DNA of 64,000 nucleotides from Acidaminococcus fermentans DSM 20731 (GTDB taxonomy: Bacteria; Bacillota; Negativicutes; Acidaminococcales; Acidaminococcaceae), in the NCBI RefSeq assembly GCF_000025305.1, contig NC_013740.1, forward strand, positions 1,612,001-1,676,000. The letters run 5' to 3'. Shown here in pieces: positions 1-7,466 of the stretch. Position numbers and translations under genes: made by a program. The stretch's first letter is position 1. The number at the start of each line of letters is the position of its first letter. The notes under the pieces were generated by a model, which was given only the letters and a program-made list of their open reading frames with translations, made no database searches and was not told where the DNA came from.

Positions 1-591
1 CTGCTGCAGGTCTTCTACCCTGCGAAAGGGAGCCTGCTGGCGGTATTCCACGATTCTCCTGGCCAGAGCCGGCCCGATTCCCGGAAGCCGGGTCAGTTCT
101 TCTTCCCCTGCCCGGTTTAAATTGATCCGGCGATTGTCTTTTTCCGTCCCTCTGCCATTTTGGGCAGTTTCTCCGGCCCCGCCCTTTGCATCCTGTCCCG
201 GTTCTCGTTGGTCTGCCGAAGCTCTGCCGGTACTCCTTTTCCGGATGCTGGTCTTCAGGTACGGAACATTCACCTGACTGCCGTCTTTGCATTTTTTGGC
301 CAGATTCACCCGGGTGAGATCTGCTTCTTTCGTAGCCCCGCCCGCCTCTTCCAGCGCTTCCTGATAGCGGATATCCGGTTTCACCTGGTAGAGTCCTGGT
401 TCCTGGACGGCTCCGCTGATATATACCGTTATTTTGGCTATTTTTTCCCGTTTTTCCGGCACCCCCGCCTCTGTCGCCTGTACGACAGATTTTTCCGGAA
501 CGTTTTCCCTGCTCTGCCACCAGCTGCCAGTCACACAGAGCAGTACCAGAGCCACTACTGCCAACCACTTTTTCTTTTCCCACGGATCCAT
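1..591 (-). CDS. comEA: Competence protein ComEA, 3' end beyond window
   Basis: Membrane-anchored DNA-binding protein of the natural transformation machinery; it captures DNA outside the cytoplasmic membrane. The 197 visible residues begin MDPWEKKKWL with a membrane segment at about residues 9-25. A SLBB-like domain follows (ITVYISGAVQEPGLYQV at about 53-69), then a charged linker, then a helix-hairpin-helix motif (INLNRAGEEELTRLPGIGPA), which is the DNA-binding part. The ATG at 589-591 has a good GGAGG ribosome site a few bases upstream. The reading frame is still open at base 1, so the last part of the helix-hairpin-helix domain lies outside. A second competence gene, comFC, lies at 12.1 kb. 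Confidence 0.93.
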   Translation of the reverse strand, partial: MDPWEKKKWLAVVALVLLCVTGSWWQSRENVPEKSVVQATEAGVPEKREKIAKITVYISGAVQEPGLYQVKPDIRYQEALEEAGGATKEADLTRVNLAKKCKDGSQVNVPYLKTSIRKRSTGRASADQREPGQDAKGGAGETAQNGRGTEKDNRRINLNRAGEEELTRLPGIGPALARRIVEYRQQAPFRRVEDLQQ

Positions 592-825
592 CTTTTTTTC
601 CTCCTTTTCCAGGGTATTTCTCCTGCTTTTCTGTAACGGAAGAAAAAATTCCTTCTTCATTGGAAAAATTGGGGTATTAACGGGAAAAAAGAGGCAATGA
701 ATGGAAAAACCACCAACTAAATTTTACCGAATTTTAACAGGAACTTTGCAAAGGGTGCTTGTATTTTTCTTCCTGTGGGGGGATACTATAACAAAAAACA
801 TTTTCCAGAAAAAGGGAGGATTTCT

Positions 826-1614
826 ATGCGGGACTTGAACATCATTCGGGAAAAGAAAGGCTTCATCAGTGATATGGACGGTGTGATCTACCATGGCAGC
901 ACCCTGCTGCCCGGGGTGAAGGAATTTGTGGCCTGGCTCCAGAAAGAAAAGAAACAGTTCCTGTTCCTGACCAACTCCAGCGAACGGTCTCCCCTGGAAC
1001 TGCGGAAGAAACTCCAGGCCATGGGGCTGGACATCGAGGAAAGCCATTTCTACACCAGCGCCCTGGCCACGGCCCATTTCCTGAAGACCCAGGCCCCCGG
1101 CTGTTCCGCCTACATCATCGGGGCCCACGGGCTCATGAACGCCCTGTATGATGCCGGGATCACCTACAATGATGTGAACCCGGAATATGTGGTGGTGGGC
1201 GAAACCACCGGCTACAATTATGAAATGATCATCAAGGCCACAGAACTGATTCACAAAGGGGCCAAGCTCATCGGCACCAACAGCGACATGACCGGCCCCA
1301 GCGACCGGGGCATCATCCCCGCCTGCCGGGCCCTCATCGCCCCTATTGAACTGGCCACCGGGAAAAAGGCCTACTTCATCGGCAAGCCCAATCCCCTGAT
1401 GATGCGCACCGGCCTGAAACGGCTGGGAGTCCATTCCGAAGACGCGGTGATGATCGGGGACCGGATGGATACGGACGTGATCGGTGGCGTGGAATCGGGC
1501 ATGGAAACGGTGCTGGTGCTCACCGGCGTTTCCAGCCGGGAAAACATCAAGCGGTTCTCCTACCAGCCCCATTATATCCTGAACGGGATCGGGGATCTGG
1601 TGCCGAAGAAATAG
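826..1614 (+). CDS. HAD-superfamily class IIA phosphatase (NagD-like)
   Basis: A 262-residue cytoplasmic hydrolase of the haloacid dehalogenase fold, the type annotated as NagD/AraL sugar-phosphate or nucleotide phosphatase. Motif I is SDMDGV with nucleophile and acid Asp16 and Asp18, motif II is the LTNSS segment, and the C-terminal motif GDRMDTDVIGG holds the metal-binding aspartates. The class IIA cap lies between motifs II and III. The ATG at 826 is preferred over an upstream in-frame ATG because AAAGGGAGGA sits just before it. The substrate cannot be read from the sequence. The gene stands alone, between divergent comEA and the convergent tRNA-Ser gene. Confidence 0.9.
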   Translation: MRDLNIIREKKGFISDMDGVIYHGSTLLPGVKEFVAWLQKEKKQFLFLTNSSERSPLELRKKLQAMGLDIEESHFYTSALATAHFLKTQAPGCSAYIIGAHGLMNALYDAGITYNDVNPEYVVVGETTGYNYEMIIKATELIHKGAKLIGTNSDMTGPSDRGIIPACRALIAPIELATGKKAYFIGKPNPLMMRTGLKRLGVHSEDAVMIGDRMDTDVIGGVESGMETVLVLTGVSSRENIKRFSYQPHYILNGIGDLVPKK

Positions 1615-1650
1615 TTGGAAAACGTCCAGGCGTTTTCCTTCCAAAAGAAA

Positions 1651-1671
1651 CGCCGGCGGAACCTCCGCCGG
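1651..1671 (+). terminator. Hairpin after HAD gene
   Basis: GCCGGCGG and CCGCCGGC form a strong stem 37 bases after the HAD stop codon. There is no T-run, so it is a weak intrinsic terminator at best. A heptamer array starts four bases after the stem. Confidence 0.4.
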
Positions 1672-1675
1672 CCCT

Positions 1676-1703
1676 GTCACTGGTCAATGGTCACTGGCCA
1701 ATG
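1676..1703 (+). repeat. Heptamer array 1 (GTCACTG type)
   Basis: Four contiguous 7-base units, GTCACTG GTCAATG GTCACTG GCCAATG, followed by GAAAGGA. It lies directly downstream of the hairpin at 1651-1671. Confidence 0.8.
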
Positions 1704-1736
1704 GAAAGGACCAAAAAACCAACTGTTTTCCCGCAC

Positions 1737-1769
1737 AAAAAAACCTGCCCTCAGGCAGGTTTTGTTTTT
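1737..1769 (-). terminator. Terminator of tRNA-Ser
   Basis: AACCTGCC and GGCAGGTT form a stem with a short loop. Read on the minus strand it is followed by a run of T. It lies three bases beyond the tRNA CCA end, so it terminates the tRNA transcript. Confidence 0.8.
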
Positions 1770-1772
1770 GAA

Positions 1773-1863
1773 TGGCGGAGTGGGAGAGATTCGAACTCTC
1801 GCGGGGTTTAACCCCCCTAACGATTTAGCAAACCGTCCTCTTCAGCCACTTGAGTACCACTCC
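1773..1863 (-). tRNA. tRNA-Ser (anticodon GCU)
   Basis: Read on the minus strand, the 91-base RNA starts GGAGTGG and ends CCACTCCGCCA, so the acceptor stem is fully paired and CCA is encoded. The anticodon loop TTTGCTAAA gives anticodon GCU, which reads AGC/AGU serine codons. A long variable arm and a normal T-arm (GTTCGAATC) fit a class II serine tRNA. Confidence 0.97.
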
Positions 1864-1934
1864 GTTTGAATCAGCTGACTTGTTTATAATACACGATTTA
1901 TGGATTTCTGTCAACAGTTTTTTGAAAAAAGGCT

Positions 1935-1950
1935 GTCAGCGGCCAGCTGG
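1935..1950 (+). repeat. Heptamer array 2 (short)
   Basis: GTCAGCG GCCAGCT, two units, on the other side of a GC palindrome from the minus-strand array at 2028-2048. The two arrays face each other across 1960-1987. Confidence 0.55.
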
Positions 1951-1959
1951 CAAAAAAAC

Positions 1960-1987
1960 GGGCTCCCCGGCGTGGAGCCCCTACGGT
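1960..1987. repeat. GC-rich palindromic element ending CCCCTACGG
   Basis: GGGCTCC and GGAGCCC are inverted around an 8-base spacer, followed by CTACGG. It is the same class as the palindromes at 3964-3992, 4018-4124, 8190-8280, 12000-12072, 46703-46731 and 57999-58090. Confidence 0.65.
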
Positions 1988-2005
1988 TTTCGTTATCCGT
2001 TCGGG

Positions 2006-2048
2006 AAATTTGCCAGCAAATTTCATCCTGCAGCCGTTGACAGCTGAC
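2006..2048 (-). repeat. Heptamer array 3 plus AAATTTGC inverted block
   Basis: On the minus strand: GTCAGCT GTCAACG GCTGCAG, then GATG, then the inverted repeat AAATTTGCTGGCAAATTT at 2006-2023. The array begins right after the terminator of the binding-protein gene. The same order recurs at 3899-3941. Confidence 0.75.
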
Positions 2049-2079
2049 AAAAAACGGGCGCCCGGAGCGCCCGTTTTTT
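2049..2079 (-). terminator. Terminator of amino-acid binding protein gene
   Basis: ACGGGCGC and GCGCCCGT form a perfect stem around CCGGA with a run of six T on the minus strand. It overlaps the stop codon of the gene. Confidence 0.9.
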
Positions 2080-2846
2080 CACTTAAACCACTTATCATAG
2101 ATCTTCTGGTATTCCCCGCTTTTTTTCAGGTCGGCCAGGGCTTTGTTCAGCTTGTCGGCCAGGTCCTTGTTCTTCTTGGCGGTGGCAATGCCGTACATAT
2201 CCCCTTTGGTGGGTTCGCCCACCATCTTGGCGTATTCCCCGCCTCCCTGCTTCAGGAAATACTGGAGCACCGGCAGATCGCTGATCACCGCATCCGCGCC
2301 CCCGTTCTTCAGTTCCAGGCAGGCGGTATCGGAAGTATCGAAGGTCTTTACTGTGGCCCCTTCGATCTTGCCTGCCGCTTCGGCGCCGGTGGTCCCCAGC
2401 TGGACGGCGATGGTCTTGCCCTTCAGGTCGTTCAGGCTCTTGATGGTGGTGTTGTCCTTCCGGACCAGGGTAGCCAGGCCGGATTCATAGTAGGGATCGG
2501 TGAAATTCACCTTCTGCTTCCGGGCATCGGTGATGCTCATCCCCGCAATGGCCACATCGATGTTCCCTGCATCCAGGGCCGGGATCAGGGCATCGAAGCC
2601 CATACCCTTCACGGTGACCTTTGCAAACCCGGCCTTCTTCCCCATGGCTTTGATCAGTTCCATGTCGAAGCCGGTGATTTCCCCGCTCTTTTTGTCCGGG
2701 AATTCAAAGGGCGCAAAGGAAGGTTCCGTCCCAACGATCAGTTCCTTCTTTTCTGCAGGTTTGTTTCCTGCCGTCTGGCTGCCCCCGCAGCCCAGTGTCC
2801 CCATCAGTGCAGCGAAAATGCAGATGGCAGCGAGAATCTTCTTCAT
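2079..2846 (-). CDS. Amino-acid ABC transporter substrate-binding lipoprotein
   Basis: Periplasmic solute-binding protein (SBP_bac_3 type, polar or basic amino acids), 255 residues. A lipoprotein signal peptide ends in the lipobox MGTLGC, so Cys20 should be lipidated. The mature part opens LIVGTEPSFAPFEF and contains GFDMELIKAMGKK and GNIDVAIAGMSIT, the usual ligand-cleft segments of this family. No permease or ATPase gene is adjacent on either side, so it is an orphan binding protein that must pair with a transporter encoded elsewhere. A GGAGGAAT ribosome site precedes the ATG, and a good promoter lies at 2902-2930. Confidence 0.93.
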   Translation of the reverse strand: MKKILAAICIFAALMGTLGCGGSQTAGNKPAEKKELIVGTEPSFAPFEFPDKKSGEITGFDMELIKAMGKKAGFAKVTVKGMGFDALIPALDAGNIDVAIAGMSITDARKQKVNFTDPYYESGLATLVRKDNTTIKSLNDLKGKTIAVQLGTTGAEAAGKIEGATVKTFDTSDTACLELKNGGADAVISDLPVLQYFLKQGGGEYAKMVGEPTKGDMYGIATAKKNKDLADKLNKALADLKKSGEYQKIYDKWFK

Positions 2847-2901
2847 ATTTATTCCTCCCTCATTCAGTCCTTTCCGTATTGTATGGCTTTGATTGGGATT
2901 A

Positions 2902-2930
2902 ATTATACGACTTCATGTATTATTATGCAA
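2902..2930 (-). promoter_or_regulatory. Sigma-A type promoter of binding-protein gene
   Basis: TTGCAT at 2925-2930 and TATAAT at 2902-2907 on the minus strand, 17 bases apart, about 55 bases upstream of the ATG. Confidence 0.7.
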
Positions 2931-2950
2931 CAATTTTTTAATAAAAATAC

Positions 2951-3161
2951 AAAAAACAACTCAGCTGACCTGGTTTTCGCCCCCACACCCGCCTGCTGGA
3001 AGGTTCGCTCCTAAGCCTCATGCTCCCCACTACTGCTTCTCTCGCTTTTCGCGGCAGGACTTACTTCTAAGCTGCACCGTGCTCACAATGGCTTTTCATT
3101 GCTTACGTGGATCGTTTTGCCTGCAACTGGCATCGACTTGCAACCACAGACCTGAGTTGTT
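2951..3161 (-). ncRNA. Structured non-coding RNA, family not identified
   Basis: A minus-strand transcript of about 210 bases with no ribosome site or plausible ORF. It starts downstream of a near-consensus promoter. Its first bases (ACAACTCAG) pair perfectly with its last (CTGAGTTGT), and TTTTTTG follows, so the ends close a long rod and terminate transcription. Internally, CTGCCGCG and further segments can form hairpins. Size, closing stem and terminator resemble 6S or other housekeeping RNAs. The hallmarks of SRP RNA (GGTCAGGTCC..GGAAGCAGCC), tmRNA and RNase P are absent. The other RNA, at 56955-57150, is the better 6S candidate, so this one may be a second 6S-like RNA or a new family. Confidence 0.65.
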
Positions 3162-3167
3162 TGTTCT

Positions 3168-3196
3168 ATTATAAGAGTCTGGGCAAAGTTTGACAA
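3168..3196 (-). promoter_or_regulatory. Near-consensus promoter of the non-coding RNA
   Basis: TTGTCA at 3191-3196 and TATAAT at 3168-3173 on the minus strand with 17-base spacing. It is divergent from the promoter of the HD-GYP gene. Confidence 0.8.
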
Positions 3197-3203
3197 CCGG
3201 AAA

Positions 3204-3232
3204 TTCACAAAGCCCGGGTTTTAGTGTATACT
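3204..3232 (+). promoter_or_regulatory. Promoter of HD-GYP gene
   Basis: TTCACA at 3204-3209 and TATACT at 3227-3232, spaced 17 bases, 40 bases before the ATG. Confidence 0.55.
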
Positions 3233-3271
3233 GAATAAGGTTTAGAAATCTCAAGCAAAGGTCGAATTCCC

Positions 3272-3871
3272 ATGATCACCATTCCCCAGTTCCTGGATTT
3301 TGCCACGGATACGGATAATACGGAAATTGTACAGGGGTTCCTGAAGCTGCTGGAGCTGAAAAGCCACGGTCTCTTCCTCCACAGCCAGCAGGTGGCCAAC
3401 TATGCTGCTGCCACAGCCATCAAGATGGGGCTGCCCCTCAGCGAGGTGAACGGCATCAAGACCGCTGCCCTGCTCCACGATATCGGACAGCTGGCCATCC
3501 CCAACATCATTCTGGCCAGATATCCCTATTTCAACATCCGGGAACGGGCTGCCTACCGGCGCCACTGTGAGGCCGGGGCCAGCATGGTGGAGAACATCCC
3601 TTCCTTTTCTCAGATCAGGAAGATTATCCTCCACCACCATGAAAACTGGGACGGCAGCGGGTATCCCAAGCGGCTGAAGGGCGTAAACATCCCCATCGGC
3701 AGCCGGATCATCGCCGTGGCCAATTTCTACGACCGGAAATGCAATCCCTGCACCCGCCAGTGGCAGATCGCAGGCTGCAAAAGCCCCCAGGTGATCCGGG
3801 ACCTGGCCGGTGTCAAATTCGATCCCGACGCGGTCCAGGCCTTTTTCGCTTCCATTTCCAATCCGGGATAG
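3272..3871 (+). CDS. Stand-alone HD-GYP domain protein
   Basis: A 199-residue cytoplasmic protein made of one HD-GYP metal-dependent phosphohydrolase domain with no receiver or sensor domain. The HD pair sits in LLHDIGQLAIP (family usually HDxGKxxxP), and the second signature is HHHENWDGSGYP. Known HD-GYP proteins cleave cyclic di-GMP or related dinucleotides. The usual Lys after HDIG is Gln here, and the conserved YDALTSDRPYR stretch near the C-terminus is replaced by FYDRKCNPCTRQ, so activity or substrate may differ. The ribosome site is weak. The gene is monocistronic and ends in the 3873-3898 hairpin. Confidence 0.85.
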   Translation: MITIPQFLDFATDTDNTEIVQGFLKLLELKSHGLFLHSQQVANYAAATAIKMGLPLSEVNGIKTAALLHDIGQLAIPNIILARYPYFNIRERAAYRRHCEAGASMVENIPSFSQIRKIILHHHENWDGSGYPKRLKGVNIPIGSRIIAVANFYDRKCNPCTRQWQIAGCKSPQVIRDLAGVKFDPDAVQAFFASISNPG

Positions 3872-3872
3872 A

Positions 3873-3898
3873 GGGGGTGCTGCTTTGGCAGCACCCCC
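3873..3898 (+). terminator. Hairpin after HD-GYP gene
   Basis: GGGGGTGCTGC and GCAGCACCCCC around TTTG, two bases after the stop codon. No T-run follows; a heptamer array starts immediately (GTCAACG). Confidence 0.5.
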
Positions 3899-3941
3899 GT
3901 CAACGGTCAGCTGCCGCAGGATGAAATTTGCAGGCAAATTT
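3899..3941 (+). repeat. Heptamer array 4 plus AAATTTGC block
   Basis: GTCAACG GTCAGCT GCCGCAG, then GATG and the inverted repeat AAATTTGCAGGCAAATTT at 3924-3941. It is the same composite as 2006-2048 on the other strand. Confidence 0.78.
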
Positions 3942-3963
3942 CCTGAACGGATAAAGAAAAACC

Positions 3964-3992
3964 GCAGGGGCTCCACGCCGGGAAGCCCGCAA
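3964..3992. repeat. GC palindrome, imperfect
   Basis: GGGGCTCCACGCCGGGAAGC followed by CCGCAAAG. A degenerate copy of the palindrome at 1960-1987 in the opposite orientation. Confidence 0.5.
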
Positions 3993-4017
3993 AGCACGCA
4001 CCCTGACGCTATCGACA

Positions 4018-4124
4018 CCGTAGGGGGCGCAGGCCCGGCGCCCCGCAAAACACACGGACAACCGGTGATTGGGCGGGCGGCCGGGCCTGCCGCCCCTACG
4101 GATACGATTTGGACAACCGCTGAC
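4018..4124. repeat. Paired GC palindromes with conserved linker
   Basis: Arm 1 (4018-4045) is GTAGGGGGCGC..GCGCCCC. The linker GCAAAACACACGGACAACC follows. Arm 2 (4072-4100) is GGCGGGCGGCCGGGC..GCCGCCCCTACGG, then ATACGATTTGGACA. Near-copies lie at 8190-8280 and 57999-58090. The element ends about 10 bases before the ribosome site of the TSCPD gene. Confidence 0.8.
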
Positions 4125-4143
4125 AGAAAGGAGTACCATACTT

Positions 4144-4398
4144 ATGAAAAACTTCACCATCAAAACCCAGGGGACCTGTGCCCGCCAGATTGAATTCGGT
4201 CTGGAGAACGGCCGGCTCCACCACATCCATTTCCAGGGAGGCTGCTCTGGCAACCTGTCGGCCATCAGCAAACTGCTGGAAGGGGCCGATGCCCGCCGGG
4301 TCGTGGATCTGCTGAAGGGAAACACCTGTGGGAACAAATCCACCTCCTGTGCGGACCAGCTGGCCCGGGGTGTGGAAGAGGCGTTGAAGGAAGAATAA
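4144..4398 (+). CDS. TSCPD domain protein (TIGR03905-like, four Cys)
   Basis: An 84-residue protein related to the small TSCPD domain found at the C-terminus of vitamin B12-dependent ribonucleotide reductases and as free-standing proteins of unknown role. Conserved cysteines are visible in GTCAR, GGCSGN, NTCGN and SCADQL, suggesting a metal or redox site. The ATG at 4144 is chosen for its AAAGGAG ribosome site; the longer in-frame extension upstream is repeat DNA. It is likely cotranscribed with the DUF554 gene 19 bases downstream. Confidence 0.85.
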   Translation: MKNFTIKTQGTCARQIEFGLENGRLHHIHFQGGCSGNLSAISKLLEGADARRVVDLLKGNTCGNKSTSCADQLARGVEEALKEE

Positions 4399-4417
4399 GA
4401 AGGAGGATTTTTTATTT

Positions 4418-5152
4418 ATGCCAATTGGAGTTTTGCTGAATGTGGCGGCGGTTGTTCTGGGCGGTATCCTGGGGAATTTCCTGGGGCCCCGGCTTTCAGA
4501 AGATTTCAAGGAAAAACTGACCACCGTGTTCGGCTCCTGTGCCCTGCTCATGGGGATCATTTCCATTACCTTTATGAAAAACCTGCCGGCGGTTGTCTTT
4601 GCGGTGATCGCCGGCACCATTGTGGGCCTGGGGATCCATATGGGAGACCGGATCACCGCCGGCTCCCGGAACCTGGAAAAGGCCATCAGCCGGGTGCTGC
4701 CCGCCTCTGCCGGGGACACCCTGATTCCCCGGGACGAATATGAGAGCCGGCTGATCACCATCATTGTGCTGTTCTGTGCCAGCGGCACCGGCATCTACGG
4801 CAGCATGGTGTCCGGCATGGCCGGGGATCACAGCATCCTCATCGCCAAATCCATCATGGACCTGCCCACTGCTGCACTTTTCGCCTGCGAACTGGGGATC
4901 ATCGTCAGCTTCATCGCCCTGCCCCAGCTGGTGATCTTCCTGGCCCTGTTTGCCCTGGCCAATATCCTGCTGCCCTTCTGCACCCCGGACATGATCGGGG
5001 ATTTCAAGGCCTGCGGAGGCACCCTGCTGGTGGCCACCGGTTTCCGGATGCTCCAGCTGAAAGATTTCCCCATCGCCGACATGATCCCGGCCATGGCACT
5101 GGTCATGCCCTTATCGGCCCTGTGGACGAATGTGGTGGTTCCGATGTTGTAA
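4418..5152 (+). CDS. DUF554 family membrane protein (YdfK/YqgA type)
   Basis: A 244-residue integral membrane protein with about six hydrophobic segments, starting MPIGVLLNVAAVVLGGILGN. This N-terminal GG-containing helix and the central GTIVGLGIHMG segment are typical of DUF554. Function is unknown; a transport or channel role has been proposed for the family. A GAAGGAGG ribosome site precedes the ATG. It follows the TSCPD gene closely and ends at a strong bidirectional terminator. Confidence 0.88.
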   Translation: MPIGVLLNVAAVVLGGILGNFLGPRLSEDFKEKLTTVFGSCALLMGIISITFMKNLPAVVFAVIAGTIVGLGIHMGDRITAGSRNLEKAISRVLPASAGDTLIPRDEYESRLITIIVLFCASGTGIYGSMVSGMAGDHSILIAKSIMDLPTAALFACELGIIVSFIALPQLVIFLALFALANILLPFCTPDMIGDFKACGGTLLVATGFRMLQLKDFPIADMIPAMALVMPLSALWTNVVVPML

Positions 5153-5201
5153 AAAAGGGGCTGTGAAAAATGAGAAATCATTTTTTCACAGCCCCTTTTT
5201 T
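5151..5201. terminator. Bidirectional terminator, DUF554 / alr
   Basis: A run of A, GGGGCTGTGAAAAA, an 11-base loop, TTTTTCACAGCCCC and a run of T. It serves the plus-strand DUF554 gene and the convergent alr gene. Confidence 0.92.
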
Positions 5202-6371
5202 TCACATCCTCAGCAACAATTCCTTCCCGACCACTTTCCCTTTTTCCAGGTACACCCGGGGCACCCGCTTGCTGATGTTGCAGGTGATTTCGTAGGGGAT
5301 GGTGCCGGCCAGTTGGGCCAGGTCGTCCAGGGACTGGCGGGTGCCGAACAGTTCCAGTTCGCTGCCCACGTCCACCTTTGGCTTGCCGGTCAGGTCCACC
5401 ATGCACATGTCCATGCAGATCCGTCCCCGCTGGGGCGCCGGGCCCTCTTCCGTCACGAAACTGCACCGGTTGGACAGGCAGCGCATGAACCCGTCGGCGT
5501 AGCCAATGGGGGCCACCCCCATCCGGGTGGTGTCCGGGCAGGTGTAGATGCCCCCGTAGCTGATCTTGGTCCCTTTGGGATAGATTTTGATGGTGCTGAT
5601 GGTGGTCTTCACCGTCATCACCGGTTTCAGCCCCAGCATCCGGGCGTGTTCCCCGTAGCCGTAGAGCAGCAGCCCCGGCCGGACCATGTCCAGATAGGTA
5701 TCAGGGAACAGGGTGGTGGCCCCGGTGTTGGCGCAGTGGCGGAGTTTGAATTTCTTCCCGGTGCGTTTTTCCACTTCGTCGCAGACTTTCCTGAACAGGG
5801 CGAACTGGTGCCGGGTATAGGCCAGGGCATCCTCCCCCGGTTCATCGGCCACGGCAAAATGGGTGAAGATCCCTTCCGGTTCCAGCCCCGGCAGGCTGCA
5901 GGCATGGATGATGCCCTCCACCCCATGTTCGAAATAATCCCCTTCGCAGATGTATCCCAGCCGGGACATCCCCGTATCCACCTTCACATGGATTTTCAGG
6001 GTTCCCCCGTATTTCACGGCTTCTTCGCTGTATTCCAGGGCTTTGGCCTCGCAGGTCACCGCCTGGGTGATGTTGAAGCAGATCAGCCGGTCCACCTGTT
6101 CCCGGGGGGTGTGGCCCAGGATCAGGATGGGCATGGTGATGCCGTTGAACCGGAGTTCCATGGCCTCATCGATGCTGCTCACCGCCAGATAATTGGCCCC
6201 CAGGGCCTGGAGGTGGCTCCCCACCTGGACGGCTCCATGACCGTAGGCGTCCGCCTTCACCACCCCCAGGAATTTCACCTGGGGCCCGATGTGTTCCCGG
6301 ATTTTATGATAATTGTAAGCCAGGGCGTCCAGATCGATTTCCGCCCAGGTACGGCGCAGCGTAGATTTCAT
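5202..6371 (-). CDS. alr: Alanine racemase
   Basis: PLP-dependent racemase making D-alanine for peptidoglycan, 389 residues. The PLP lysine is in VVKADAYGHG near residue 38; the catalytic tyrosine is in ISYGGIYTC in the C-terminal beta domain. The ATG at 6369-6371 is preferred over an upstream start because AAAGGGGAA precedes it and the protein then opens MKSTLRRTWAEIDLDALAYN, as in the family. It converges with DUF554 and is followed upstream by the nucleoside hydrolase gene 93 bases away. Confidence 0.96.
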   Translation of the reverse strand: MKSTLRRTWAEIDLDALAYNYHKIREHIGPQVKFLGVVKADAYGHGAVQVGSHLQALGANYLAVSSIDEAMELRFNGITMPILILGHTPREQVDRLICFNITQAVTCEAKALEYSEEAVKYGGTLKIHVKVDTGMSRLGYICEGDYFEHGVEGIIHACSLPGLEPEGIFTHFAVADEPGEDALAYTRHQFALFRKVCDEVEKRTGKKFKLRHCANTGATTLFPDTYLDMVRPGLLLYGYGEHARMLGLKPVMTVKTTISTIKIYPKGTKISYGGIYTCPDTTRMGVAPIGYADGFMRCLSNRCSFVTEEGPAPQRGRICMDMCMVDLTGKPKVDVGSELELFGTRQSLDDLAQLAGTIPYEITCNISKRVPRVYLEKGKVVGKELLLRM

Positions 6372-6464
6372 AGTCAATTTCCCCTTTGCAGCTATTCTTC
6401 TGCCCACAAACATGACAGGTCATACGGTTTTATGATACCACATTTTTCCAGCTCCGGCACAGCC

Positions 6465-7466
6465 TTACTGGCTGAAGCTTTTTTCCAGCATCCTCCACTG
6501 GTACCGGGGATTCACCCCCAGCACGGCGTGGACCAGGGTCCCCTGGGGATCTTCCGTCAAGCGGCCGGTTTTGTCCACGGTCACCCGCCGGTCCTCCACG
6601 GCGAACTGGTCCGGATCCATCCGGTAGAGCACGGGGAAAAGGGCCGGCAGTACCGCCGCCGGTTCCTCTCCCTGCCGGGCATGGGCTGCCTGGTTGGCCT
6701 GGAGCAGTTCCATAAATTCCGGCCAGGTGCCGTACCGGGCCAGTTTTCGGAGTTCTTCCTCTTCCACATACTGTGTGGCCGTCAGTTCCACCGGGAACAG
6801 GGTGATGTCCACCCCGCTTGCCAGCACCGCCTGGACGGCTTTGGGATCCTGGGCGAAGTTGAATTCTGCCGTCTCCCCCGCCAGGGAGCCCCCCACCAGA
6901 TACACCCGGTCCACCCGGCTGCGGATCCGGGGATCCTGGAGCAGGCCGGCCAGGGTAGAAAGAGGGCCGGCCGTGATATACGCAATATGATGGAAGGTCT
7001 TCAGCCGGTCCCGTGCCTCCTCCAGGCTGCCGGGCTTCCGGGGCTCCCGGCCGGCTTTTTCCGCTTTTTCCTTCAGGGCACCGGAAAGGCCCAGGAGCCC
7101 GTCCTTTCTATTGGATCCATCCCGGGGGGCTTTCCATTTCTTCCCTTTCCAGGGCCGGTCCGCTCCGTGGTACACCGGCAGGTCCAGATCCAGCACCTGG
7201 AGGGTGAGTCCCAGATTGGTGCTGGTCTGTTTTTCCGGAGCATTCCCGTAGGTGGACAGCACCAGATCCGGCACCTGTCCGCTGCGTTTCATCATGAACA
7301 GGGCCAGGACATCGTCGCTGCCCGGATCCACCTCCGCCGCCAGGGCCGTTTTCCCGGAAAGGTTCTCCGGTGCCGCCGCCCCCGCCGGCAGAGCACCCCA
7401 CCCCAGCTGACAGCCCAGCAGGGCCCCCAGCACCAGCGCCGCCGTTTTTTTCCTGTTCATGCCCAT
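6465..7466 (-). CDS. Exported inosine/uridine-preferring nucleoside hydrolase
   Basis: A 333-residue nucleoside hydrolase that cleaves the N-glycosidic bond of nucleosides. The calcium-binding signature appears as EVDPGSDDVLALFMM (family DTDPGxDDxxA, first Asp replaced by Val). Later segments YITAGPLSTLA and VYLVGGS match the conserved substrate loops. Residues 1-32 form a clear signal peptide (LVLGALLGCQLGWGALPAGAAA), so the enzyme is probably periplasmic, which is uncommon for this largely cytoplasmic family. GGGAGG lies 8 bases before the ATG. Activity needs testing because one calcium ligand may be altered. Confidence 0.88.
   Translation of the reverse strand: MGMNRKKTAALVLGALLGCQLGWGALPAGAAAPENLSGKTALAAEVDPGSDDVLALFMMKRSGQVPDLVLSTYGNAPEKQTSTNLGLTLQVLDLDLPVYHGADRPWKGKKWKAPRDGSNRKDGLLGLSGALKEKAEKAGREPRKPGSLEEARDRLKTFHHIAYITAGPLSTLAGLLQDPRIRSRVDRVYLVGGSLAGETAEFNFAQDPKAVQAVLASGVDITLFPVELTATQYVEEEELRKLARYGTWPEFMELLQANQAAHARQGEEPAAVLPALFPVLYRMDPDQFAVEDRRVTVDKTGRLTEDPQGTLVHAVLGVNPRYQWRMLEKSFSQ

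Noticed and set aside
160-636. Plus-strand ORF at the window start
   Set aside because: It is the shadow of comEA, which reads on the minus strand with SLBB and helix-hairpin-helix domains and runs past the window edge.
2951-3161. SRP RNA, tmRNA or RNase P RNA at this site
   Set aside because: The conserved SRP helix 8 words, the tmRNA tag/CCA ends and the RNase P P4 sequence are all absent.
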